The translations under genes and the position numbers were made by a program. Positions 10,450 through 20,695 of a DNA stretch of 64,000 bases are shown one piece after another (the stretch's first letter is position 1; every line of letters starts with the position of its first letter). Source of the stretch: Saturnia japonica (taxonomy: Eukaryota; Arthropoda; Insecta; Lepidoptera; Saturniidae); assembly GCA_033032175.1 (NCBI GenBank), contig CM065334.1:803705-867704 (forward strand), written 5' to 3'. Under the pieces are notes generated by a model, which had not been told where the DNA came from, ran no database searches, and worked only from the letters and a program-made list of their open reading frames with translations.

Positions 10450-11655
10450 AATTGAAAATACTAAAACTGTAGTTCTTAAACCGTGCCACCGTTTATAATA
10501 AAACCAGCTGTCCCGCGCAACTTCGTCTGCGTCACATAAGAGAGAAAGAGTAGGTCGTAGGCACCTATAATACAATTCTAAAGGAGCTGAAACTTTCTCT
10601 AACACATCCAGCCTGCATCATAGCTCAGTACAGACTGCCTGTCCTTTTATAATGAACATAAAAAGTAAACAAATACTCAACTGAATAAGAAACGACATTT
10701 TCTTTCAACTATCAGAAGTCAAAACTGAGCTACTAAGAATTAAATATAATAGAACAATATTATAATCTAGACATATTCTAAAATAAAAGATAATAAACAA
10801 TATGTTTTATGGTAGACTAAACAATAATTATAATATTTTATTTTGTACATAAACTTCCGCGATGATCGTATTTCGCTTTAGTAGAATTCTCAACTTGTTT
10901 TCATGAGATATTTATATTTATAACCACTGGTAGGCAGGGCGAGCGGGAATTAAACACACGCTTTTACGTAAAGATGTTCCGCGACAATACATCCCGGAAA
11001 GCGCCGGTAAACACACGCATCGCTCACGGGTACCGTGGGCCGACTGACTAGTGACTACTCGGGAGCAGCGCGCTAATAGGGAGAATGACGTGTATATTTT
11101 TAGGGATGCGCGGCTACATATTTAGTAAAATTTATTTAAAAACTTATTTTTCATTTAGAAAATACGTGTAACATTTTTAAAATTAAAAACTATATTTTTA
11201 ATAAAGCTAACACAATTAACGTTAAAGTTGTATTTTTTTCTATAAAAAGTACCCAAGGTCTAATCTACCCCTATACCAAAATTCATCAAAATTGGTTCAG
11301 CGGTTTAGGCGTGAAAACGTAACAGACAGACAGAGTTACTTTCGCATTTATAATATTAATATTTATTATTGTAATGCTTGGTTAATGTTAATAATTTTAT
11401 TATGATAATATTATTCAAATTAATTTTAAAATAAATGGAATATTTTTTCTTCCAATTTTTTTGTCAACTTAAGTATAATAATATTGTTTCTTGTTCCTGT
11501 TAGTTATTATTATTACTATTTTAATTTAATTTTAAAAATGCTTTGTGTTGATTAATATATTTTTATATTTCAATGTACGTAGCTTTGGTAAGTTCTATAT
11601 ACTCCTATATATAACATACTCGCCAGGTGTTTACTTGTACATATATATAATTATA
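10450..11655. other. No gene recognised; GC-rich island and a repeat fragment
   Basis: A GC-rich patch at 10930-11110 contains two AAACACACGC blocks. 11240-11345 holds a fragment with CATCAAAATTGGTTCAGCGG and CAGACAGACAG that resembles a dispersed lepidopteran repeat. No coding signal. Confidence 0.4.
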
Positions 11656-11659
11656 ATAA

Positions 11660-12376
11660 CTAGCGATCGCGCTAAGGTCCAAATTCGACCAGGTTCTTGT
11701 CGATCATAGACTATTTTCTGTTTGAAATTTACAGTATTCATAAACAGCGAGTAGGTACTATTTACATCACTTGCTGTCACTTTTCGTTGAGTGACAACGT
11801 CAATATTTTGGAGGGTCTTCTTCTTCTTCTTCCTCTTTCTAACTTGGCAACCGGTCCTCTTTAATGAAGACCATTACTGCCATTGTCGAGTGAATTATAT
11901 TGTCAAGTGTTATGACGACTCAGTAGCCTAACAAGATGGTGGCTCCCTTGTTAGAAATTTCTAGGGAATTTTTGTGGGATCTCGGAATGAATGCTTTCAG
12001 CTTATATTTATAATCCACCTCACTTATGCACTAAACCAAACTATATCACGCAAAACGCCACCAATATTACTTAATATAGGGTCAAAAACCTAAGTAAATG
12101 AATTAAAAATAACAACCACAACATGTCACTTCAAGATACCGCCAAAAACTCTTTTGGAGGGTCTAACTTCAATGTACAATGGCACTTGTCGGTTTAGGAT
12201 TCGCAGTGTTAATTTATTTAATTTAATATATTAATAACAGATATTTTAGATAAATTTTAGCTTTCTGCACTCCTTCCCTATATAAACTTAAACCATGTCA
12301 AATCTCATAGTCTTCCGTGCATGCAATACGCTTAAAAAGGTACCGAAAGCTTTTGCTTCACGTATTAATATATAGA
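11660..12376 (-). mobile_element. Non-autonomous Helitron-like family A, copy interrupted by a SINE-like element
   Basis: In element orientation it starts TCTATATATTAATACGTGAA (12376 downward) and ends GGGCGATCGCTAG-like at 11660. It is split by a 333-bp insertion (11819-12151) flanked by a 13-bp duplication of family A sequence. About 360 bases are family A proper. Confidence 0.75.
11819..12151 (-). mobile_element. SINE-like element B with (GAA)n tail, nested in Helitron-like A
   Basis: Flanked by perfect 13-bp direct repeats TTTTGGAGGGTCT (11806-11818 and 12152-12164). In element orientation it begins GAGTTTTTGGCGGTATCTTG and ends in AAGAGGAAGAAGAAGAAGA. Further copies at 22487-22810 and 48860-49197 start at the same place, which suggests a defined 5' end rather than a truncated LINE. 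I see no clear tRNA-type A and B boxes. A retrotransposed origin is supported by the tail and the target duplication. Confidence 0.75.
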
Positions 12377-12934
12377 TTACATACAAAAATTACACAATAA
12401 ACGGTGTACCTAAAGCTAAAAGCAATACCGTATATATCACTAGCGCGTTGACAAACTTGCTCCCTCCTACCCCAAGAGCTCTGCAAACCCTACTTAACGC
12501 AAGAACACAACACAGGTCTGACTACCCCAAGTATTGAGAAATCTTCAAATAAATTTATCTGTCCCCTACTTCTCTGGTTTGATTTCTCCCCAGCATCGAG
12601 CATCACGTCGGAACAAGCTCTGCGTGACGTGTTTCTGAACGTGATCAGCAACGCGGAGTGCCAGCAAACGTATGGCGCCCTTGTAACGTCAGCGCACATC
12701 TGCACAGCGGGCGTGGGTGGCAATGGACCTTGCGGCGGCGACGGCGGCGGACCTCTCGTACTTTCCTCTTCCAACGGCGACAACTTGCTTGTAAGTACCT
12801 TATGTAAATTTTACCGAGGTGTTCAAGCATGGCATACGAATCCTTACGAATGAAAGTTAATTTATCATAAAGACAATTTTATGAAGTTAAACTTTGCTCT
12901 TTATAGCACGTTATTTGGACACAGAGTTCAGTAA

Positions 12935-13541
12935 TAATAAAGCGGAATTTTTTGTTTGTCTGTTTAAACACGCTAATCTCTGGAACTACCAGACGTTACT
13001 ACAAAAATTCATTTTTGTATATGACAGTCAAACTTTCGAGAAATATTATACGCTATTATTTTAAGATTAGGCTGCAACTCTCAGATAGCCTTAAATATTG
13101 ATTTTTGTTTCGTAAGTCGGAAGTCGAAGCCCTCCCGAACTGCTTTAAATACCGAATGCTTTTTATACGGAAATACAATGTTCTACAATAATATAGGTCC
13201 TTAGTATATATAAAAAAGTCAGCAATATCATATATCTATCTCTTATACATAAGCCACAATAAGGTATTTTGTTACTAAGATAAGTTGAAAATTAAAAAGT
13301 GATTATATAAGCATTATTTTTAGACATGGTATATTAATCCTTACGAACCAATGTTACTTCATCATAAATAAAATTTAATTAAGTTAAATTTTGCTTTGAC
13401 ACATAGTTTAGAAGATAATGAAAAGTTAATATAATTTGTTCTTGCGGGAAGCACAATTATGATGGACTACACGGGTGCGTTGACGGCGTGATCTTTATGG
13501 GACAAAATTAAACACGGGCGAAACCGTGGGGCGCAGTTAGT
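12935..13541 (+). repeat. Helitron-like family D, near-complete copy
   Basis: Begins around AATAAAGCGGAATTTTTTGT with TTTAAACACGCTAATCTCTG, runs through TAAGTCGGAAGTCGAAGCC, TAGACATGGTATATTAATCC and ends GGGGCGCAGTTAG. It sits in the intron of the decayed protease. Confidence 0.6.
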
Positions 13542-13625
13542 GAAAAAAATAAATAATTTAACACTCGGCTCGGGTCTATGACTATAGTACTGTGATAATA
13601 GTGATGATAGTATAGATAGATGATA

Positions 13626-14154
13626 TCTATACAATTAATAAAATTCAAGTGTCTGTTTGTAATGTCAAAATAACAGTTTTTTTTATTAAATGCATATGAA
13701 AGTATATACGATACCTATAATAAAACGACCATTTTAAAAATTTTTGTCTGCCTGTCTGTCTGTTTGTTCCGGGTAATCTCCGAAACGGTTGGACCGATTT
13801 TGACGAAACTTTCACTGATAAGATAGTTGATGATATAGGGAGTAACTTAGGCTACTTTTACTTTAGAAAAAAAATTAGTGTTCTCGCATAAATAAAAAAA
13901 ACTTTTCATGGTGAATCCATTCGGGCGCTTAAATTGCTTATGCTGAGTAAACCATAAGAGATAGAGCAAATTAATGTAGTAAATAATTGTAGGCATTGAA
14001 AAGACCTATAAAAAAGTCTGGGAGAGTATACGTCTATCTTCTAAGGAACACTCATAATAATGCATTTTTATTTTTAAAATAGACGGGAGCGGAGGTCCAA
14101 GATTCGCGGGAGCATTCTGTAGACCACGTGAAGCGAAGTCACGGACACTGCTAA
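13626..14154 (+). repeat. Helitron-like family F, full-length copy
   Basis: Starts TCTATACAATTAATAAAATT and ends CACGGACACTGCTAA. The middle has TGTCTGTCTGTTTGTTCCGG, GAAACGGTTGGACCGATTTT and CATTCGGGCGCTTAAATTGC. TC at one end and CTRR at the other fit Helitrons, but the 3' hairpin is weak here, so the class is inferred. Other copies: 25650-26169 (-), 34872-35242 (-), 39455-39969 (+). Confidence 0.6.
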
Positions 14155-14569
14155 GTTGATAATAATGGCGTTGTAGGCCTTTGGCCTGCGAAACTTCGAT
14201 AACACAAATCTGTAGAAATGCGTCAGCAGGGAAATGTATTTCAGATCGGAGTGGTCTCGTTCCTGCCTGCGAGGAGGCCGCGCTTCCGGCCTGCCTGCAG
14301 GATACACGCGACTCATCCAAACACGTGAACTGGGTGCGCGCGCAACTCTACACCCTCTGCTATACACGACTAGTAGAGCAACTAATCGCGCAACGACAAC
14401 ATATCATCACAGGATACAAGAGACGGCCACACTGCTTTTCACTTGAATTATAATAAATATTTTTTGCAATCTTTCCTTTCTTTATTTATTTTTATTCGAC
14501 TTTAAATAAAGCAGGAGGCTCTTCATAGCTTCTTTGTTGAATTGAAAACTTCTTTAGCTTCGTTGTGTT

Positions 14570-15115
14570 TTGAAAGTCAATGAAACGAAACGGAAAAGCG
14601 AAAGTTTGTTGTTGCCACGCAATAATGAACTTTATGACCTCACCAAAAAGGCACGAAACAAAAACTTTTTAGACGACACTTATGACATTCAGTTACTGAT
14701 TGATATTGTGTTAGGTTACAATGGATATTTCAAATGTGCATTATTTGAAAATGATATTGTGAATAGTGATTGTGAGTACTTGTATGCACATTTTCATAAA
14801 CTTTAAATTAGTGTGTATTTCATCATTTTCTGAAGTTAAAAAAAAAAACAGATGTGTCGGTTTCACTTCTACCACGTGTGAATTGCACACATAACTTTTG
14901 TGAACCGATTTGGATGATTCTTTTTTGGATCGGAGATACCTCAAGGCTGGTCTCATTTTAATTTCATTGGCATTGGACCTTCGACTTCAAAGATGCAGCA
15001 GAGAACTTCTCAGAATCATTGCAGTTGGTTTTCTTTTTTCAATTAATTTACTTAAAAAGAATCCTGTTAAACCTCTGGGTTTTTTATCAGCATGCCATTT
15101 AATAAACTAATACAT
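14570..15115 (+). repeat. Repeat debris with an unidentified 78-codon ORF
   Basis: 14570-14806 encodes a hydrophilic peptide (KVNETKRKSESLLLPRNN ...) with no domain I recognise. 14900-15110 contains GATTTGGATGATTCTTTTTT, which recurs in inverted form at 23580-23640 inside the chymotrypsin intron. Probably an old retroelement fragment. Confidence 0.35.
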
Positions 15116-15124
15116 CTATGGGTA

Positions 15125-15477
15125 CTAGCGGTCGTTCAATGATCGAAATTTGACCAGCGACTTTTTGATCATAGACTATTTTCTGTTTGACATTTGTAGT
15201 ATGAACCTAAACAATGAATATTATATCACTCGCTGGCACTTTTCATTGAGTGACAATGTCAATATTTTGGGGGTCTAAGTTCAATGGCACTGGTCGTTTT
15301 AGGATTCGCAGTATTAATTTATTTAATTTAATATATTAGTTACAGATATTATAGATAAATTTTAGCTTTTTGCACTCCTTCTCCATATAAACTTTAACCA
15401 TGCCAAATCTCACAGACTTCCGTGCACGCAATACGCTTAAAAAGGTGCCCGAAGTTTTCTTCTCACGTATTAATATA
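15125..15477 (-). mobile_element. Non-autonomous Helitron-like family A, copy 2
   Basis: Complete unit in minus orientation: CTAG end at 15125-15128, hairpin region diverged (GAAATTTGACC), CACGTATTAATATA at the 5' end. About 353 bases. Confidence 0.7.
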
Positions 15478-16265
15478 ATGATAACTCAAATTTTCAGTTA
15501 ATAATTCATTATTATTTTATATATTTATACTATTATCAAGATAAGTTTTTACTATATAATGAACCAGTAATGTTAACTATTACTTTATGTATAGTGTTAG
15601 ATATTGTGAAAGTTAAACCTGCCATAAAAGTTATTTTTACTGGGTATTTTTAATGATTTCCTTTTAAATGCTTGCCGTATATTATTTTTATGTTCATGAA
15701 CATGTAATACCTTACAATATTTAAATAAACCTATATAGTTGCTATATATCATTTACTTTTTACCCGACTCCAAAAAAAGATGGTTATGTTTTTCGAGTGA
15801 ATGTACGTATGTATGTATATTTATTTAGCACGCTCTGTAGCTTAAATGGCTTTATGTATTTTAGCATATAAGGTGTTATTAGATTTTTCTTAATTATGGG
15901 AATGATATAGGCTATATATATAATATTGAAATACGACACGTCTTGGAATCAAATAAAAAGCACAAATAGAAAAATATTTTTCGTGTTTTATTTATAATCG
16001 GATTTTTGTTTCCTTTTTTAATAATTTAGTTTATTATTCTGTTTGATACTGTAAGTTTTAAATAATATGTATTTAAAGATTATTTATTAATATTATTGAT
16101 GTAAGATTTAAAAGTACGTCCTTAACTGACTAAATTCTATAGAATAAAAAATCCAACAAGAGCTGTATACATTTACAAGATAATTCCATACATTCCATTC
16201 CATTAAAACCCGCGATGTTATTTATTTCCAAGAAACGGGGCCGTTATCTAACACTTGCTGCACCA
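15478..16265. other. No gene recognised
   Basis: Very AT-rich. No open frame of note, no splice pattern, no repeat I can match inside the window. Confidence 0.45.
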
Positions 16266-16336
16266 CGACGAGCAAGCCGAGCAAACCGAACAAACCGAGC
16301 AAACCGAGCAAACCGAGCATACTGAGCAAACCAACT
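16266..16336 (+). repeat. Minisatellite of a 9-bp unit
   Basis: About seven tandem units of GAGCAAACC with single-base variants (GAGCAAGCC, GAACAAACC, GAGCATACT). Confidence 0.85.
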
Positions 16337-16338
16337 TT

Positions 16339-16401
16339 AACAGAAAATAGTCTATGATCAAAAAGTCGCTGGTCGAATTTCGAGCTTAGGGCGATCGCTA
16401 G
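16339..16401 (+). repeat. 3' end fragment of Helitron-like family A
   Basis: Only the last 60-odd bases: AACAGAAAATAGTCTATGAT through the GGTCGAATTTCGAGC hairpin to GCGATCGCTAG. Confidence 0.7.
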
Positions 16402-16437
16402 TTAATAAAATACAACAATGACTATTAACTATATTAT

Positions 16438-16592
16438 AATTTAGTGGATACACAGAGAGAGAGTCGTTTCCAGACATCACATAATGATCCACCCAATAAT
16501 AACCTTTCAACAGTAAAACCCGCATGACACGCCTTAAACTTGTTATCCGGGAAATCAGTAATGTGCTTCGGGATCTTAATATAGAACCTAAA
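16438..16592 (-). repeat. Fragment of the CR1/Rex1-like LINE
   Basis: Matches 5340-5510 (CACAGAGAGAGAGTCGTTTC, AATCAGTAATGTGCTTCGGG). It ends shortly before the promoter of the chymotrypsin gene. Confidence 0.65.
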
Positions 16593-16731
16593 GGCGACTA
16601 GAATGACCAGTATTAGTAGACCCGGACGCGTTCAACACTGGTACATAATTAAGCTGATTAATATTATCTAAGATTATAGGATCACTAGATCAGACCCAAT
16701 ACACCAGTCGCTAAGCAGATAGTCGACTCCA

Positions 16732-16783
16732 TATATAAAGCGGAGTAAGTATAACTCCAGCACATTGATAGCATCGGACGAAA
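16732..16783 (+). promoter_or_regulatory. Core promoter and short 5' UTR of the chymotrypsin gene
   Basis: TATATAAAG at 16732-16740 lies 44 bases before the ATG. A start site about 25-30 bases downstream of the TATA (around 16762-16770) would give a 5' UTR of roughly 15-20 bases, normal for insect digestive protease genes. The exact start site is inferred. Confidence 0.65.
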
Positions 16784-19700
16784 ATGAAGCTCCTTATCAT
16801 TGCTGTCGCCCTGGTAACTTGTACTCTAATTCTTTTGAAGTGTTTTGTGTTGTATTGTGTTGTGTATTCCTTCCTAAGTGATATCAAGTTCATAGCAGAA
16901 CGGAAATCTTGTCTTACGCCTCGCTATGTCAACTAATTATATTGCATTGCTCACTTTTATTTATGTCTTGAGAAGTCTCGTTGTTTTTTCATTACTGGTG
17001 ACAGTTTTAGGAGTTTGCACGTTAAGTATCGATATCGATATATACAACCCACGGTTTGTAAATTATATGGGGAGCAAAATCGATTATTAACAAAAAGTGA
17101 GGTCGTTATATTTCCCCTCAGTGCAATATACTCAATACGCATAATACTCAATAATATATAATATTAATACGTGAAGCAAAAACTTTCTATCCCTTTTTAA
17201 GCGTATTGCGTGCACGGAAGACTGTGAGATTTGGCATGGTTAAAGTTTATATGGAGAAGGAGTGCAGAAAGCTAAAATTTATCTATAATATCTGTTATTA
17301 ATATATTAAATTAAATTAATTAATACTGCGAATTCTAACCCCGACTAATTCTATTGACTTAGACCCCCAAAATATTGACATTGTCACTCAATGAAAAGTG
17401 ACAACAATTGATATAATATTCATTATTTAGGTTCATAATGCAAATGTCAAACAGAAAATAGTCTATGATTAAAAAGTCGCTGGTCGAATTTCGACCATAG
17501 GGCGATCGCTAGTACTCAATAATATATCATCAATACAGAGTATGAAAGAAAGTTACTATCCGCGTCTGTCTGTTTGTTCGCTTACTTCTTCTAAACCATG
17601 CAAGGGATATTTATACGGTTTTTAATATCATTTAGAGAATTTTTTACGAAAGATTTGTATTTACAATATATTCTAATTAAATTTTTGTATAGTGTTTTGT
17701 TATCAAGACATCAATAAATTGATTTTCGGGCGCTTAAATGGCTTACTCTGGTTAAACCTTAAGAGATATATTAATATAATTTAGTAAAGAACTTTAGTTC
17801 TTCAAAAATCCTAGAGAAAAGTCAGCGATGGTTTATGCCTATCTTCTAAAATTGACTCACAGTAAGCATTTTTATTATCAACATAACAATTAAAATATTT
17901 GTTTATTTGCGAAGATATTTTCTCCAGTGTAGTATTAATCAATGTCTATATAAATATGTTAGTTAACTTGGGCATTTTCTTTAGATTAAAACTGTTCTTT
18001 ATATTATCTTATTTAAATGTAGATCGTAGAAGATATCATGGATCCAGAATTACGTGCATCCAAAGAAATCACTCGCAGCGAAATGGTTGACAGGCACTCT
18101 GCACCTATGATTTTTTTTTTTTTATACGTGGAGAAACGCATCATGGGTACACACCTGCCTGGGGGACGAGTAACCACTCGTGAGACTTCTACTCACTAAA
18201 ACTCCACGGTGTACCATCCGCCGCCATACAGGGGCGACACGGGAACTGCGGTGGCATACAGCCGCGTCGCCCCGGCGGCCGGCCCGGCTAAACCGGGCCC
18301 CGGCCTAAGTAGGATACAGCTCAGTACACCCTAGCCGTCTCCACCGTCCGCCGAACCTGTGCAATGAAGAGACGGGCCCCCCGACCATTCTCCTCTGGTT
18401 CGGCTAGGGTGGCGCGAGTTGGCGGATAAACCGCCTCCTCCTGCCACTCGTTCGTCTTTGGCGCAGAGGGCCGCTTAAGGGATCCCACTCGCGAACCCTC
18501 TCCGCGGCCTCTTACTGCAAGATGACGTCCTCACAGAAGGAGGCCAGCACCTATGATAAATGGCGTATCGCAAGCTAAGCGTACTTTTCCGAAATATGAA
18601 GTTATAAACTAATATTAACGCGATAAACCAGCTGTGGATAGATTACGATCTCTCAGTGATCACCGTTGTGTTAGGGTTGTAGTGTACCGTAAATTTGCCA
18701 TGCTATTTGAACTGATGCCGATCAACGCGATGTCCTCAAACACTACCACTGGACCATAATTTCTTCAAAACAGAGAGGGCTTACTTGACGAGAATAATCT
18801 TAGATCGAGTAAATTTAATAATCTATATTAATAAATGTGTAGTTCCGTGTGTTCATGAAATTATTTACTCATTTTTTTTTATAATAGTTAAGCACATTAA
18901 CGGTACCGTCCCTGATCGTAAGCATAACACAGTCCAAACATAACGGTGACCACCGCTACTACATCTGGATTTAACTCAAAACGGCTAGACAAATCTTAAT
19001 GAAATTATGTTCACTTGTAGTACCATATATCATTGCTCAGTTGATAGGGAATTGTTAAGAATACTTTTAAAATTCAAAGCAAAAAATAATCTAAACCTTG
19101 CACTAAGTTTCAACCGATATTGATGGAATTATTTATATCTCATTTCCTATTTGATAGGCTATAAGAATACATCAATGATGTGAATACAAATAAAATTATG
19201 AAATATAAAAAAAAAACAAACAGTCATGAGGACTGCCGACAGAAGTGAAAACTTAAAACTATAAACAAACAGTTGTTATTTTTGAATATCCAAAAAAATT
19301 GTTTGATCTTAAATTAAAACTTGTAAATCAAAACTGTTTCACGCAATAAATTTGTTTTATCGCGTTAGTAAAATAATTTCTAAATTACTATAAAATACGC
19401 ATTGCATAGTAATTGTACGTATTAAAAAAAATGATGTTCTTATTTGATAGGTTATATTGCTACAAAGTTTCCGTTTATCTTTAACACGTCACGTGATCAT
19501 ATCGATGACGACTACATGAATTTACTCCCTATCTAAACCTTCCTATAGAAGTTTTAAATTCAAAAATAATTACTGCTCAATAAAGCCATGTGAAGCCGTG
19601 CGGCACTGTTAGTGTTAGTATAGATTTAAGTTTCCTCCTCGGAAACTATTTAAAGTACATAAAAATAAAATAATTAAAAATGTAATCAGTGAAACTACTT

Positions 19701-20657
19701 TAGATAGCATCGTATGGATGGGTATCCCGCTCCCACCAGATAATAAGTTAATCCGATTTATTTAATTAAATACTTACAATATCTGTAGATATAATCATTT
19801 AAAACGTTTGTTATCTCGATGGAGTTTATTAATTTGGTTTTAATTCTTGATAGAGTTAATAGATATTGGACGCCGGACAATAATATTCTGTTATCTGAAC
19901 TGGAAACTAACATTGATAAGCCAACATTTACTAATATCAATAAGTACTTAAGGTACAAAATCTAATAAACATCTTATATCTGAGGGTTTCAACAGTACAA
20001 CGATATTTTAATAGAAATCACCATTTAAATAATTTCTCAATAGTGTTGTATACGCCGTTTATCATTTTTACGTATAGTGGGCTTAACTCACGAATACGCG
20101 TAATTCATCATAGGTTTTGCTGCGAGGGATTTCTTAGTTCGCGCGTAATTTTGAATTCGTAATATCTTCTACGGTATTCATTTAAATGGAAAACTGTGAA
20201 GGACAATTTTAGTCTACACTAAATACCCAAGTTAATAACAACTTATCTGGATAACGATTAATAATGAATTGGAGAAAATAGCTTCGCAAAACGTAATATT
20301 TTTAATTATTATATTGAAGACAAAAATGATTACTGTGAGTCAACTTTAGGAGATAGACGTATGCCATCGCTAACTTTTCTCTAGGCTTTTTGGGAAACTG
20401 CAATTCCTTAGAACATTATTTTGATATATTTCAAAAGGTTTAGTCAACGTCAGCATTAAGCGCCAGAAAATAATTTGACGATTTGATTACAAATAATTGA
20501 ATTTTTTCCACTACTTATACAAAAATTTAATTGAAATGTATTGTAATAAACCTTCTGCAAAAAAATCTCTAAATGGTAGTGAAAACTGCATTAAAATCCG
20601 TTGCGTAGTTTAAACGATCTAAGCGTACATAGGAACAGACAGCGGGAAGTGAATTTA

Positions 20658-20695
<38 letters not shown>

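Larger units (their letters stand above)
12594..14360 (+). pseudogene. Decayed chymotrypsin-like serine protease, last two exons
   Basis: Two blocks match exons 5 and 6 of the intact gene at 16784-31979. Block one, 12594-12790, follows CTCCCCAG, ends at GTAAGT and reads SSITSEQALRDVF ... ICTAGVGGNGPCGGDGGGPL. The catalytic Ser is Gly: the codon at 12743-12745 is GGC where the family has Ser, so no peptidase activity would be possible. Block two starts at 14245 after TTTCAG with IGVVSFLPA, then needs one-base shifts near 14271 and 14310 to continue as GGRASGLPAGYTRL and HVNWVRAQL; the Cys of this exon reads Arg and the stop after AQL is missing. Exons 1-4 were not found upstream. The intron holds repeats D and F. 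It resembles a serine protease homologue that then became a pseudogene. Confidence 0.82.

Noticed and set aside
16251..16340. Possible CRISPR-like array of short units
   Set aside because: It is a head-to-tail 9-bp minisatellite without spacers, in an animal genome.
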